Of a stretch of 64,000 nucleotides of DNA, positions 1 to 10,969 are shown one piece after another. This DNA comes from Armigeres subalbatus (Eukaryota; Arthropoda; Insecta; Diptera; Culicidae): NCBI RefSeq assembly GCF_024139115.2, contig NW_026943347.1, forward strand, positions 124,001 through 188,000, given 5' to 3'. A model generated the notes under the pieces. The model saw nothing but the letters and a program-made list of their open reading frames with translations. It had not been told where the DNA came from and did no database searches. The stretch's first letter is position 1, and each line of letters begins with the position of its first letter. The translations under genes were made by a program, and so were the position numbers.

Positions 1-355
1 ATTTCCTAGATAGGGTCGTGCACAATGCCATATCATCAAGACGAGGCATAACAGTAATGCGAGTTCGGTAATGATAATTCTTACAAAGTAACGATGTGAC
101 GCAAATCCGGTAACCACTGAAGACAATATCTCTTTTTATCCATCTCTGCGAATGGTTCTACGGTTCTGGCAAAAGTATAAAACAACAGCTGGAAGGAATA
201 GCTACCCGGAACGCCGCGTCAGTATTATTAATGCTATCCATCTCCAGGTCACCCATTTTCACGGAATCATTAATGTCAGATTAGGGGAGTGGACTTCACG
301 ACCAAACCGCGTTCGCTTGAATTTTAATGTCTGGTTTTGAGGAGAAATTGAGGAG
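1..355. other. Unassigned left edge
   Basis: No gene or repeat family is recognised here. One ATG-started open frame of 62 codons (152-340, +) has no motif I know and is of a length expected by chance. The stretch ends at the TA duplication of the next TIR element. Confidence 0.5.
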
Positions 356-357
356 TA

Positions 358-1416
358 GGGTAAATCACTACTTGGGCCTATGGACCCCATTCCCGGCTCA
401 CTGCACAGAAAGCTAATGATTTATACTGTTTAGTAGCCGTAGGTTTATGATTGATCATTTTAAAAAGTCTCCTATTTATCTCGCACAATACTCAATATTA
501 TTCAACCATTTATTTCACTCCTAATCGATCCAATTATAGAAAATAAAAATGTAGATTTCAAACTTTTGCTCTTCGTTGCAACACCACTGAGCCGGAGTGA
601 TTCTTTCCACTTTTACAAAACGGTATCATCAAATAAACACCTACTTGAAAATCGTCACAGTGCTCGATACAACCATTGCTTCAGGCTGTTTATCACCACA
701 CAATAATGCTAAACTCACGCACTTCAATCTTTTGTAATTGTTCGTATTACTAGATTTTATATAAACATATAGGAATACATTTAAGAATGTATCCTCAAAC
801 CGAACAAAAAATCACCTCGGCCCAAGAACTTCTAGCGGTACAGTGCTGCCAAAAGGCCATAAGTCTTATTTTAGTATGAAGATAATCCTTCATCGTTAAT
901 AGGAAAACTGTCTAATACCTTGACGCTATCATGTTATTTATAATTCTCTCGATTTCAAAAGGTGGAAAAGATATTGTTTTTAAGTGTTTGGAAGAAATTT
1001 GGATGAGTAAATATATCTTCTCAACCAAATAAAAATGATTATGAATAATACCATCTGGCATCTTGTTGTCGTGGAACGTGCATATTTTTGTTTACGTCGC
1101 TTTTTCTACCGTCCCGAGAGAGAGAATGAGAGTAAGATGTTGAGAGATTGAGTAAAATATTGCGTATGCCGAGGAGATTTGGGGTATGCCGGATAAGCAA
1201 TCGCCTATGACTGAAATGAGTGCTGCACCATGTTAATTTAAATCAAATAAAAGCTTTTTCAAGCGGTGTTTAGCAAGAATAACTATTTTGAAGCAGAGGT
1301 GAACCCCATCGCAATATTACACGGCCCACAAAATTCAGAAAAGTTGCCCTAGTCATAAATATCAATTAAATAATGCAGTCGTGCGCATATTAGGCCGGGA
1401 ATGGGGTGAGAAACCC
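358..1416 (+). mobile_element. TIR element with TA duplication, copy A (1059 bp)
   Basis: The element starts GGGTAAATCACTACTTGG and its far end, reverse-complemented, starts GGGTTTCTCACCCC. Both ends carry CCCCATTCCCGGC close inside. It is flanked by TA (356-357 and 1417-1418), as expected for Tc1/mariner-type insertion. A second copy in opposite orientation lies at 30353-31403 with the same ends and the same TA duplication, which fixes both boundaries. No transposase frame is visible, so I infer a non-autonomous element. The superfamily rests only on the TA duplication. Confidence 0.85.
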
Positions 1417-1418
1417 TA

Positions 1419-3415
1419 TCATAAAATGCCTCCAGGTTATTTTTTTTTTCAGAATAATGATTTACTGTCATAAAAATGTCCTATGAAATATCAATTCATT
1501 TGCAGAGTGCAATGGAGAACTTTCAGATAAATAAGCATTTGTATTATTTTCAGAAAATATAGCATTCTTCTATGAGCGCCCTTCTATCTGCGCCTCAGTG
1601 ATCGTTTATTTTTCCCATTGGAATATGAAATACAACTAAGATCGGACTGATATACGATTTAGGATTTATATTAAGAACATAGTTTATTATCTATATTATT
1701 TTTGGAAGAACTCATAATTCTGGTAAGCCATGCGCATTGCTGGAAGCTCGAAGGATGTTTTAAAATGCGTTTGAATCCGAATTAACCTGTAAGGGTATTC
1801 AAAAGTTTACAAACAAAATAAATCTGACGTCTGTAAGGATTTTTGTCCAAAATCAAATCTCGAAGACAGCGAAAAAAATCCGTCGGGTGTCCTATCCATG
1901 AAAGTTCAAAGGGACTTTTTTCTTCGTTGTTTTATTTTTTCGGTGAAGTTCGCCCGCATTGATCATCAGGGGAGCACCGTCCTAAAAAATAGGAATAGAA
2001 AGCAACCCGATTTCCTATTCCTACACTCAGGCAAATGAACATACGAAATACATAAGGCAATAATTATAAAGGTACACGATTTTCGAGAATTGTTGAATCA
2101 TAAGTCTCCCATGCTTTTCATTGGAAGCTCTTCAAATTTCATTATGGGACGTACGTAGTCCATTAATTTCATGTGATGAATTTCATAAGACACCTTTTGG
2201 TATTTCGTTTACAGCTGGTTTGAAGGAAATCGTAAGGCATCTTATGAAAGGCATCATGCTCATTTTAAAGATATTTTAATCGGAGGAACCAGGGTATAGC
2301 AAAAGTCAAAATCACCATGTAGCAAACATAAAATACATACCTAAATATGTTTAGTCTTTATTCCTTGACTTACACAGATTTATGACTTAAAAATGATTTA
2401 TTCCTCTGAGTCGTGTAGTGCACGCCAAAAAATACGAGTCGTTTACAGGAGTTAACCCCGTTAAAACTCATGGAAAAGGGTCAACTGAATTAAGCGTGCA
2501 CAAACCGAAAATGTCAGAATGCCCAAAACTGTCAGAATTTCCAAAAATGTCAAATTCATGTTTACTACGGTGCATCTGTATGGGGTTGACAGCTGCGCTA
2601 TATCCCTGGAGGGAACGCGTTTCAGACAGGAGAACCATGCTCCCATATTGTAAAGCATTTCAAGTCGTGCGGTTGCGTTTTACATCGAGGTGGTCTGAAA
2701 CAAAAGATTAAGTTGAAGTGTTCTCAAGTGTCAACGGTAAAAATATAAAGTGTAAACTGAATATGAATGATAACTGTACCAACATGTACAAAAAAAATTT
2801 CGGAACGCGAAGACATTTTGGAACGCTTTTGACACCACATATTTGTTCATACCTCCTCGATGCCATGATGCAACCAAAAAGCGAGTTTTAAATAAATGCA
2901 TGTATGCCTGAATATGTTATTACTTTTTGACGTTAAGCACATGTTCACATAATTGAAGAAAATTTCCATTACACACGAATTAGAAATTCATAATGCAGCA
3001 TAATGAATGCATTAATATACAGTAAAATCCAATGTTAAATTCATAGATCTGCATTATGAATTATTTAAGATTCTATATACAAATTACGAATTTCATAAGG
3101 CGTGATTATGGCCTCCAAATATTACATCTGCAATTCATAAGGTAGGGTTATGGATTGATTAATGTCAAGCGTACAGCGTTCATAATGCTTCATAGTTATT
3201 TCATAAATGAGCCTTAAGAAAATGTTATGTTTTGTATCGACCACGAAAATCTAATTCATAATGAGTTCTTTTGAATTTCAAGCTCAAAACTTGTGGCAAA
3301 TTTCCAAAAGGCAGTATTATGATATTCGTTAGCCAATTTGCCTGAGTACTGAGGAATCTTTCAATAATGAAATAATACAAAAAAAACAAATCTACTTGAG
3401 AAAATGATGTGGACA
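1419..3415. other. AT-rich DNA with scattered TTCATAAGRC-like motifs
   Basis: No coding region is supported. Between about 2050 and 3260 the words TTCATAAG and its reverse complement recur with A/T-rich spacers (near 2100, 2185, 2245, 3085 and 3135), suggesting a decayed repeat. Open frames such as 2418-2711 (+, no ATG start) lack domains and overlap frames on the other strand. Confidence 0.45.
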
Positions 3416-3417
3416 TA

Positions 3418-3911
3418 CACGCTCCGACATGTTGTACAACTTTGACTCCGCCCCAGAAAATTTGGTTCGGTCGGAGTAAAGTAAGTCGAATCGTCTGTGG
3501 GCAAGTACTGTCAAACAGTCGAAAACCCCGGGAATGATACTTGTATTCCGTTTCATAGCCTGCATTGAAAATTCCGCACTGACAGCCATAAGAGTAATAA
3601 CGGAAAGGAAAGATGTAGATGCGTTCCGCGGTGACAGCTTCATAGACATTAAGGTCACTTCTGACAGAATCCAAGTTTCAAAGTGCTCGCGTTTTCGGGG
3701 GCACACCACTCGATACGGAGGCGGCGGACAACTGTCATTTTTGTTGATTCAGCTTTGCTGCGTCGCAGCATGCAGAATAACAGAGATAACATCTGTACTA
3801 CGGAATTAGAATCAAAACATCAGACACTCACGTATAACTTTCCCACAGACGATCCAACCGAACACAATTTCCTGAGGTCATAGTCAAAGTTGTATAACAT
3901 GTCGGAGCGTG
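3418..3911. mobile_element. MITE with long terminal inverted repeats
   Basis: Both ends start CACGCTCCGACATGTT and remain alignable for about 90 bp, including shared GTTCGGT and ATCGTCTGTGGG blocks. TA lies on both sides (3416-3417 and 3912-3913). The element is 494 bp with no transposase. The TA duplication suggests mariner-type mobilisation. Open frames across it on both strands (for example 3225-3674 on the minus strand) are by-products of the inverted sequence. Confidence 0.75.
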
Positions 3912-3913
3912 TA

Positions 3914-4727
3914 TGGGGCCCCTTAGACTGTCCATACCAGGAAGAAACGTTTAAAAATTCGTCAGGATAATAAAAAATATATTGCTTTGAAGGAACCGGC
4001 CGCGAGAGCAGGGTTGGAAGCAAGTTTCACGTTGTCCTGCCCTCGACTAGAAAGTGATAACGATTTCTAGTAATAGTGTGATTTTTTCGATAAGTGTCTA
4101 ATTTTCATTTTCAATTTTCTAATTTCTAAATCAGCTTTGCTGTTTTTGGATCTCTTTATTTACGTTTATGTGATATGCAGAAAGCTTACCGCAATTTCAA
4201 TTTCATGAAGGTTGCGAGGGCCATGCACTAATTACGTAAGAGCTAACGGGAAAATGAGGATGTCGGTTATTTTCGCTTCATATAAATAAAAAACATATTT
4301 TGAATGAAAAAAATCCTACATGGTGAGACGGTGAGTTAAAAAGTACATGAAAATCCCTCACTTAATGAAGGTACAAACGAAGATGATTTGTTTGATATTG
4401 TGAGGTCAATAAGAAAATTAAATGCAATGTTAATCATTGTGAGAGTTTTTTAATCCTAATATTTTCATACTAAAGAATTACGGCTCCGCAAAGCGTCATA
4501 CACGACTGAGCCTACCAAATAATAATAATCCTAATACTCGCACTAATTTTTGAGATTCTGTGAGATTTTTGTCAATTTTTTCTTTGTTTTATAGTTCTGG
4601 AAATATTTTAAGGATTTCTGGAAAATTCATTAAGATCCGGAAGGTGTTATTAAAGCGTTGAATGAGGCACACATGAGAAGAATTTCAATGAGATTTCGTG
4701 AATAATCTTGATACTGTTCTTCCAGTG
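3914..4727. other. AT-rich DNA with a LINE 3'-end-like fragment
   Basis: No gene is seen. At about 4482-4531 the word GCGTCATACACGACTGAGCC followed by TACCAAATAATAATAAT closely matches the 3' part of a poly(A)-tailed insert at 48383-48516 (minus strand). I infer a short 5'-truncated 3' end of an unidentified LINE. The rest is featureless. Confidence 0.45.
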
Positions 4728-5470
4728 AATCTGTACCATTTCGTCGAAAGACATTTCGTCGAATGACATTTAGTCGAATGACATTTGGTCGAAAGGACAT
4801 TACGTCCAATGGACATTTGGTCGAAGGGACATTTAGTCGAAAATGAATTTTAATCCACTAGAGGCGTAGGACATTTGGTCGAATGACGTTTGGCCGAAAG
4901 GACACTACGTCGAACGGACATTTGGTCGAATGGACATTTATTCGAAATCAGATTTAAGAAAGAAGAATCTTCGTACATTTGGTCATATGAATTTTGGTCG
5001 TAGGACATTTGGTAGAAAGCGGATTTTCGAATTTATAATCTTGGTGCATTTAGTCTTTAGTACGTTCCGTCGAATTGATATTTGAAGGAAAAGAGCTTTA
5101 GCCAATAACGATTAAAAAATAAATTATTTATTCCGGTGTTTCTAAAAGTCATATAACTATTGCTCCAATATTGTCCAAAGAATGATGGGTTCATAAAAAC
5201 AAAAATAATACGAAACGGTGAATATTCCGAGATTATTCCAGACTGGATATTGACTTCGGCGAACCCCTCTAACCGACTTCATTGAATCTATACCACCTGG
5301 CCAATAAAATGTAGTCGAATGATGCTTCGTATAGTCGAATAGACATTACTGCCGTTATACGCATAACTGTCCCATGTACATTGGAAATCCCAGCAAACAT
5401 GGGACAAATATACCTATGACGGCCAATAATTAACGAATTATGGTTGGAAGACAATTTTATACTGAACTAA

Positions 5471-5876
5471 TCTCTATATATCTAGACCAACATTTGAAAA
5501 GGGCGTAACAGCCAAAATTTATTCCTTCTGATTCCTCGTCTACATATATAGCTATATATGTGGAAAAAGAATCAGAAGGAATAAATTTTGGCTGTTACGC
5601 CCTTTTCAAATGTTGGTCTAGATATATAAATAAAAGGGTCTGTGTTCGTATCCACTTAACTCGAAAACGGTTGGATGAATTTTCTTCATTCCTTAAGCAA
5701 ACATATTCGTTATCGTTTCCGACGGGATTATATGATATTCCCTCACGTGAAAATCACGAGTCAGGTTGAGCAAATCCTGAAAAACTAAAATTTTGAATCA
5801 TATGGAAATTTCGCATGGGCAGTTCACATCGCGCATTTTCGCCTACTATGCAGGTGATGTCTGCAGGGTCAATTAG
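5471..5876 (+). mobile_element. Short non-autonomous Helitron, interrupted
   Basis: It starts TCTATATA, resumes after a palindromic insert with the family text GGGTCTGTGTTCGTATCC, and ends TTAG followed by T. Copies at 35479-35740, 35789-36196 and 7318-7839 (minus) share the body, including TTTTCTTCATTCCTT, TTTCCGACGGG and GCATGGGCAGTTC. Helitrons begin TC, end CTRR and insert between A and T, which these copies match. There is no Rep/helicase gene. Confidence 0.75.
5481..5622. mobile_element. Near-perfect palindromic MITE (142 bp)
   Basis: The arms begin TCTAGACCAACATTTG and pair almost perfectly for about 58 bases around a centre with ATATATAGCTATATAT. TATA sequence on both sides matches insertion into the TCTATATA start of the Helitron. 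As RNA or single-stranded DNA it would form a long hairpin. Confidence 0.8.
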
Positions 5877-6495
5877 TTATTGTATCAATATTGAGTGGAA
5901 GAAAGAGAATCATGAAAAGAATAAGTAAATCATTTTCATTCGACCGAATGTCAATCAATGAAATGTTCCAAAGCCGACTGTGATGAAGTATTGGCAAAAT
6001 AACATTGATATCATTGGTTTTTGACCATGGGCCGAAAAATAGGGTTACCAGGGTCTCTAGAAGTATCTATAAGCTCAGGTGAAAAATCCTAATTAGCTTC
6101 CGTACTCGTTTCTTCCGCTACTTATTAAACTTCCTCACGTCCACTGAATTCCTCTAATCAGTTTATTCATCTATCTTGTGGATTATTTATTAAAATTTAA
6201 TCAAAAATCTTCCGACTAAATGTCCTTTCGACTAAATGTCAATTCGACTAAATGTCCATTCGACTAAATTTCTATTCGACTAAATGTCCATTCCACTAAA
6301 TGTCCTTTCGACCAAATGTCCTTTTGACTAAATGTCTATTTGACCAAATGTCCATTCGACTAAATATCCATTTGACTAAATTTTCATTCGACTAAATGTC
6401 CATTCGACTAAATGTCCCTTCGACTCAATGTCATTCGACTAAACGTCATTCGACGAAATGTCATTCGACGAACTGTCCCAAAGCCCTTCCAGTGG

Positions 6496-7317
6496 AAAAC
6501 CGAAGAGAGTCCTGGTTACAATTGAGTTTTCTTCCATTTTCGGATGTAGCAACTGCATCGCGAGTAGTGTGCATCTACGTCTTAACCGTGCTCTATTTTT
6601 CTGCCCAAGAATAATTATTTGAGAAGGCAACAAAACAACTGCGGAGTATTTTAAGGATTTTTAAAATTATAAAATAATTTTAAGGATTTTTTTTCTGATG
6701 ATGCATTTCAATTTGTTCTACACAGCCGATTACTGTTGGAGAGTATTATAGTTTTGATAGTTCCATATAGCAGGTACGTTGTCTCTAGATTTGACGACTA
6801 TTGGTGCGCTGTTCTCCGGATGTTAAGACAACGCCAATTTAGGTGGGACCTGACCTTAAACTAGCTTGTGTTAAGTGTGGTTGGTCGTTTCCATGATCAG
6901 CTGACCGTAGAGCTGACGCTATAAGGTTAGAACACCGGGTGAAAACCAGAAGATACCCGTTCGCCTCCGGAGGTAGACCTTACATCCGGCTTGAAGTGCC
7001 TGCGAAGCCTAGATTGGCGATTCAATTTGGTTTTATAGCCTTCCGTCTGTAAGGAAGTAGACGCGGGCTGCGAAGCTGGCAGTGTCAGCAGACAGGGCGT
7101 CTCGGTGGAAGAGATCAGAGAGTTTGACCGAGGAACATCGGCATCTTGCGGCAGATTTCTCAAACGATTCGGATTAGACTACTGTCGAAGTTGTGAGAAA
7201 AGCGGGTGTGGCCGGCACCAGGACGGAAATTGAACTTGTTACCGTTTTCGGTACCAAGGATCAGTTCATTTGCGTGGGTACCAGCAAAGAACCTATACTA
7301 ACCAATATTATTAATTA
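6496..7317. other. Unassigned, possible retroelement relic
   Basis: This stretch is richer in G+C than its surroundings (about 6900-7290). A short plus-strand reading at 7190-7290 gives TVFGTKDQFICVGTSKEPI, which I do not recognise and which runs into a stop upstream. It could be a decayed LINE ORF1 or gag piece. No gene is called. Confidence 0.3.
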
Positions 7318-7839
7318 CTAGTCGACCCGGCAGACGTTGTCCTGCAAAGTAGGCGAACTGCCCATGCAAAATCTCCATACGAATCTTAATTTTAGTTTTG
7401 CACGATTTACTCAACCTTACTCCTACTGAAAGTCTCCTTAATAAAGACACAAAAAAAAAACCTTACTCGTTATTTTCGCATAAAAAAATCTCATATAAAC
7501 CCGTCGGAAACGATAATGAACTTATCTGTTGAAGAAATGAAGAAAATCCATCCAGCCGTTTTCGAGTTATGCGGATACGAACACAGACCATTTTATTATA
7601 TGGTCGGGGTTCAGCGGCTTTTTGACTGACTTGTGATATTTTGTTCGTACAAGGACAACGGAAATCGTTTCATATCAATTCAAGCGTGCATTTGCAATAG
7701 GATATCCTCATTTATTGGATTGAGTGATATCCAATACGATTTGCGATCAATTAAATCTGCTAAATGAAAGTTTGGGCAGAAAAATGGGTAAGTTTTCGTT
7801 GGCGCTTGGTGCGTTTTGGCTGAACCCCGACCATATAGA
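7318..7839 (-). mobile_element. Short Helitron, minus strand, interrupted
   Basis: Read on the minus strand it starts TCTATA at 7839, carries the body shared with 35479-35740 and ends GGGTCGACTAG at 7318, followed by T. A 233-bp TIR element interrupts its first bases. It directly abuts the end of another Helitron at 7840. Confidence 0.8.
7601..7833. mobile_element. 233-bp TIR element in a Helitron
   Basis: Its ends are TGGTCGGGGTTCAGC and the exact reverse complement, flanked by TA (7599-7600 and 7834-7835). Removing it and one TA restores the start of the Helitron. No coding capacity is seen. Confidence 0.8.
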
Positions 7840-8132
7840 CTAGCGAAAGAAACCCAACTTTGCCCGGGGGTAGCAAATGTCACAATGAACTATTTACAGC
7901 ACCGCACTCTAGATCAATTTCCGTGCGTTGTTTTGTTTTCCTCAACAGCTTACCCAAAATTGTATTTTAATGATTTTTTACATTTCCTCGTTAAATTCAC
8001 CAATTTTTTGTATATACAAACCTTGCAGATCCCAAAACGAATCGATTAGGAAAAAAAATCTTGCAAATCGGTCAACCCGTTCGCGAGTTAAATCGTCAGG
8101 AAGGAAATCTCAACTTATTTTTATTATATAGA
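7840..8132 (-). mobile_element. Second Helitron family, minus strand
   Basis: Read on the minus strand it begins TCTATATAATAAAAATAAG at 8132 and ends GGGTTTCTTTCGCTAG at 7840. The body differs from the other Helitron family here. The next base after CTAG is the T of the TC that starts the neighbouring Helitron, so the two are fused head to tail with no spacer. Non-autonomous. Confidence 0.7.
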
Positions 8133-8816
8133 GATTATTGTGAGACTTTGCATGCAGTAGCCCAAGGCAGTAGAGGGGTAAATTTTTAAACCGACTATTC
8201 TGCCTTAATCGTGTAAAATGATACTAATCATCCGTGGCTCAAATCTCACGGGCGACGATGGCACCCCTACAAAGAAAGAGAAGAGTCGAAATGGAAAAGG
8301 GATCGAGACTCGACAGTCGGGAAGAGACCAAGAAAGAACGAGGTCACGTTTGGTTGGCAGTAAGCAGTTTTCTATAACCCCAAGATTTTCCACGCGATGT
8401 TGTCCAGGGAAAAAAGCGTGCTCAGGAAGGCTGAGATCAAAGAAGCATTCCGAAAGTTTGCCGTGGGTCCCTGCGGTAGTTAGTTCGTGAAAAGTGGTCG
8501 CGGCGTGTTCTCACCGTGGCGGCGAAATTAGCTCCAGGTGCCAGCAAAGCAAGTTTTTCGGACAAATCCGGAGGTTCCGCGCTGTCTGTGGGATACAGGA
8601 AAAGCCTTAGAAACGTGCCACCCTCCAACCGGCATTCAGAAGAGGACGAGAGACCATATGAGAAGTAACCGCCAGTTAGTAGGATATAGGATCACCATCT
8701 CCGGGAGCAAGTCTACCTGCCCGGAAAATACCCCCATATCAGCGTAGCATGCCTAGATCGCGGGCGCGACCCCTCCTACAATCCCAGCAGCGCCCAAGGT
8801 ACGTTAGGAGCATGAG
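8133..8816. other. Unassigned, possibly decayed retroelement
   Basis: No recognisable domain. Plus-strand readings near 8218-8490 are rich in lysine, arginine, glycine and serine, and near 8503-8640 another frame is open. Such composition would suit a LINE ORF1 or gag relic, but no zinc knuckle is visible. The frames are too short and disjoint to call a gene. Confidence 0.3.
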
Positions 8817-8824
8817 CTCCCTAT

Positions 8825-9522
8825 TAGACTGGCCCAGGAAACAAAAAGTTGTCTGATTCCACGGGGCACCCCCAGGATTGTGTCTTTGGGTGAGAAAATC
8901 AATCTCTGAAAATTTCAGCTCAATCGCTTGTTGCATAAGCTGGCGCATTTGATTTGAAGTTTGTATGGGGATTTCAGCCAAAACGTATAGGAAAATACAC
9001 CTCCGTCACTTATTCGATCTGGAAATTGGTTCTGATTGCTCGATTGACCTCAGAATTGCAAAAACGGCAGTTGGTATGCTACAGAACAATTTCACAGAAC
9101 ATTGTATGATGATTAAATGAACTTTTATATAGGTTTCGGCTGATGCGATTCGATCAAAAAACCCAAAAATACACAAATCAGCTCCTAATAAATCAGCCGA
9201 AAATTATATAAAAGTTCATTTAATCATCTGTACGTTCTGTGAAATTGTTCTGCAGCATACCAACTGCCCTTTTTGCAATTCTGAGCTCAATCGAGCAATC
9301 AGAACCAATTTCCAGATCGAATGAGTGACGGAGGTGTATTTTCCTATACATTTTGGCTGAAATCCCCATACAAACTTCAAATCAAATGCGCCAGCTTATG
9401 CAACAAGCGATTGAGCTGAAATTTTCAGAGATTGATTTTTTCACCCAAAGACACAATTCTGGGGGGTGCCCCGTGGAATTCGACAACATTTTTTTCTCCC
9501 CATAGTAATCTGGGCCAGTCTA
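8825..9522. mobile_element. 698-bp almost perfect palindrome, hAT-like
   Basis: The ends start TAGACTGGCCCAG, and two arms of about 340 bp are nearly exact reverse complements around a short centre near 9150-9190. CTCCCTAT flanks both sides (8817-8824 and 9523-9530), an 8-bp duplication as in hAT elements, whose ends often begin TAG or CAG. There is no open frame for a transposase. The high arm identity suggests a fairly recent origin or arm conversion. Confidence 0.85.
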
Positions 9523-9530
9523 CTCCCTAT

Positions 9531-10969
9531 TCTACTATGTACAACTATCGGCCGCAACGAAATTACTAACCCTTAAATACTAATCCTAACCTAAGATGAA
9601 AAAAACAATAAAAATAATAGTTAAAATGTATATTAAAGTCTTTTTATGAGATTGAAAGGCTATTGGTGCATGCAATTGAACAGATCCTTCCTTGTTCCGT
9701 CCACTTCAGCTACGTCTTGTGTCCTTTGAGCAGGAGGTAAGCCGGCCCTGAGGAGAGGTGAGCTAGTTTGGGACGTGTAGACGTCACCGGCAGTTACAAA
9801 CTGGCTGTGGTTGGGCATGTCGCTCCAAAGTGCTGCTGTCCCCTTTGCTTTACGAAGCTGTGTTGAGTTGAAAGCAATCTACTGGTTCTTCTAACCATGG
9901 CTAACAATTCCAAGTGTTGCCGTCACCCAGAGCCGAAGCGTAGCGAAAGTAGTGGCCTTGTACCCTGTCGACGATTGCTTGCCAAATCTGCAGAGACCGC
10001 TGTTACTAGTCCTATGAGACTTTGAGAGCGTCCTGATGGAGTTGACTCTGGTACGACAGTTAGTTTTTACGGACCGAAAGTGAGACTCAAAGTTAGACCT
10101 GTGTTGATGAACACTCCTAAGATCTGAATAATTTTCTAGTTGGGAATAGGGCGTTCTTATAGTTTAATACATCACCCTAACAGCTGATGCCTGTCTCTAC
10201 AGACATAACCGCGAAATCACTTACTGGCTATCATCGTTAACCCAATTGAGGTGGCCCAACAGAGTACGGCACTGACTATCGATTGCATTCCTATTTCGGC
10301 ATGGCCATGTGAAACCACTACAGTATATAACAACTGTAGGATGCAATCTGATGAAGATGTGAATGCTGGTCGGCAAATGACGGAAGAACAAGAAGAGTGT
10401 AACCGTCAGGTAGGATAGACCATGGGATAGGACCTCGAGGCATCATTCCCGATGAGATCCCGGTTGGAGCGCCCTGTGAGAGCATTCCGAATAAAGGCAA
10501 GGATACCCATCAATCCCCATTCGGCGAGCTGGTGGAATGCTGGGGGCGTTCAGAGATGTCTAGGGAGACCAGATCGGTATGTTTACATCCATCAAAGGTG
10601 ACCTGGATGACATCCACTAGTCGCGTAAAGTACTTACTCAATACATATCCTGTTGAGAATATATGCTGTCGGAAGCCTAGGCTTCTGTCTACTCCCTTCT
10701 TCTGTGTGCCCTATCCATTCTGTCCAGAGGTGTTGCCGCTGCTCATGAAAACGAATGTGAGGCGAATGTCAGTTCTGCGACGGAGAAAGCTGGTTAAAAG
10801 AGAGCCAAAGTCAATTAGGGGATGCTAGGTTTCTGTTGTAGATGGAAATTCCCTTTTACCGAAACCAAGGTGGCAATTTGTTTTAGAGTGCATCGGCAAC
10901 TTTAAGAAAGTTCAAAATACAGGGTCCAGTGAACTTCTTTTTTTCCTTTAATATCGTGTTTTTTTTATT
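9531..10969. other. Unassigned, moderately GC-rich DNA
   Basis: No domain is recognised in open frames up to 98 codons (10532-10828, +). Because it lies just downstream (minus strand) of the LINE ORF2 that ends at 10970, part of it could be the 3' untranslated region of that LINE. I see no poly(A) end or target duplication to prove it. Confidence 0.35.

Larger units (their letters stand above)
4728..6485. mobile_element. Foldback element with 16-bp minisatellite arms
   Basis: The left arm (about 4740-5070) repeats units such as ACATTTGGTCGAATGG. The right arm (about 6215-6475) carries the reverse complement (GACTAAATGTCCATTC). The outermost parts align as inverted repeats ending near TTCGTCGAA. 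CTTCCAGTG occurs directly outside both ends (4719-4727 and 6486-6494), a candidate 9-bp duplication that would fit a Mutator-like or other 8-9-bp element. The centre holds a Helitron. No transposase is visible. Confidence 0.7.

Noticed and set aside
3225..3709. 149- and 105-codon minus-strand frames overlapping each other
   Set aside because: They lie across a MITE and overlap in different frames. The longer lacks motifs and both reflect inverted repeat sequence.
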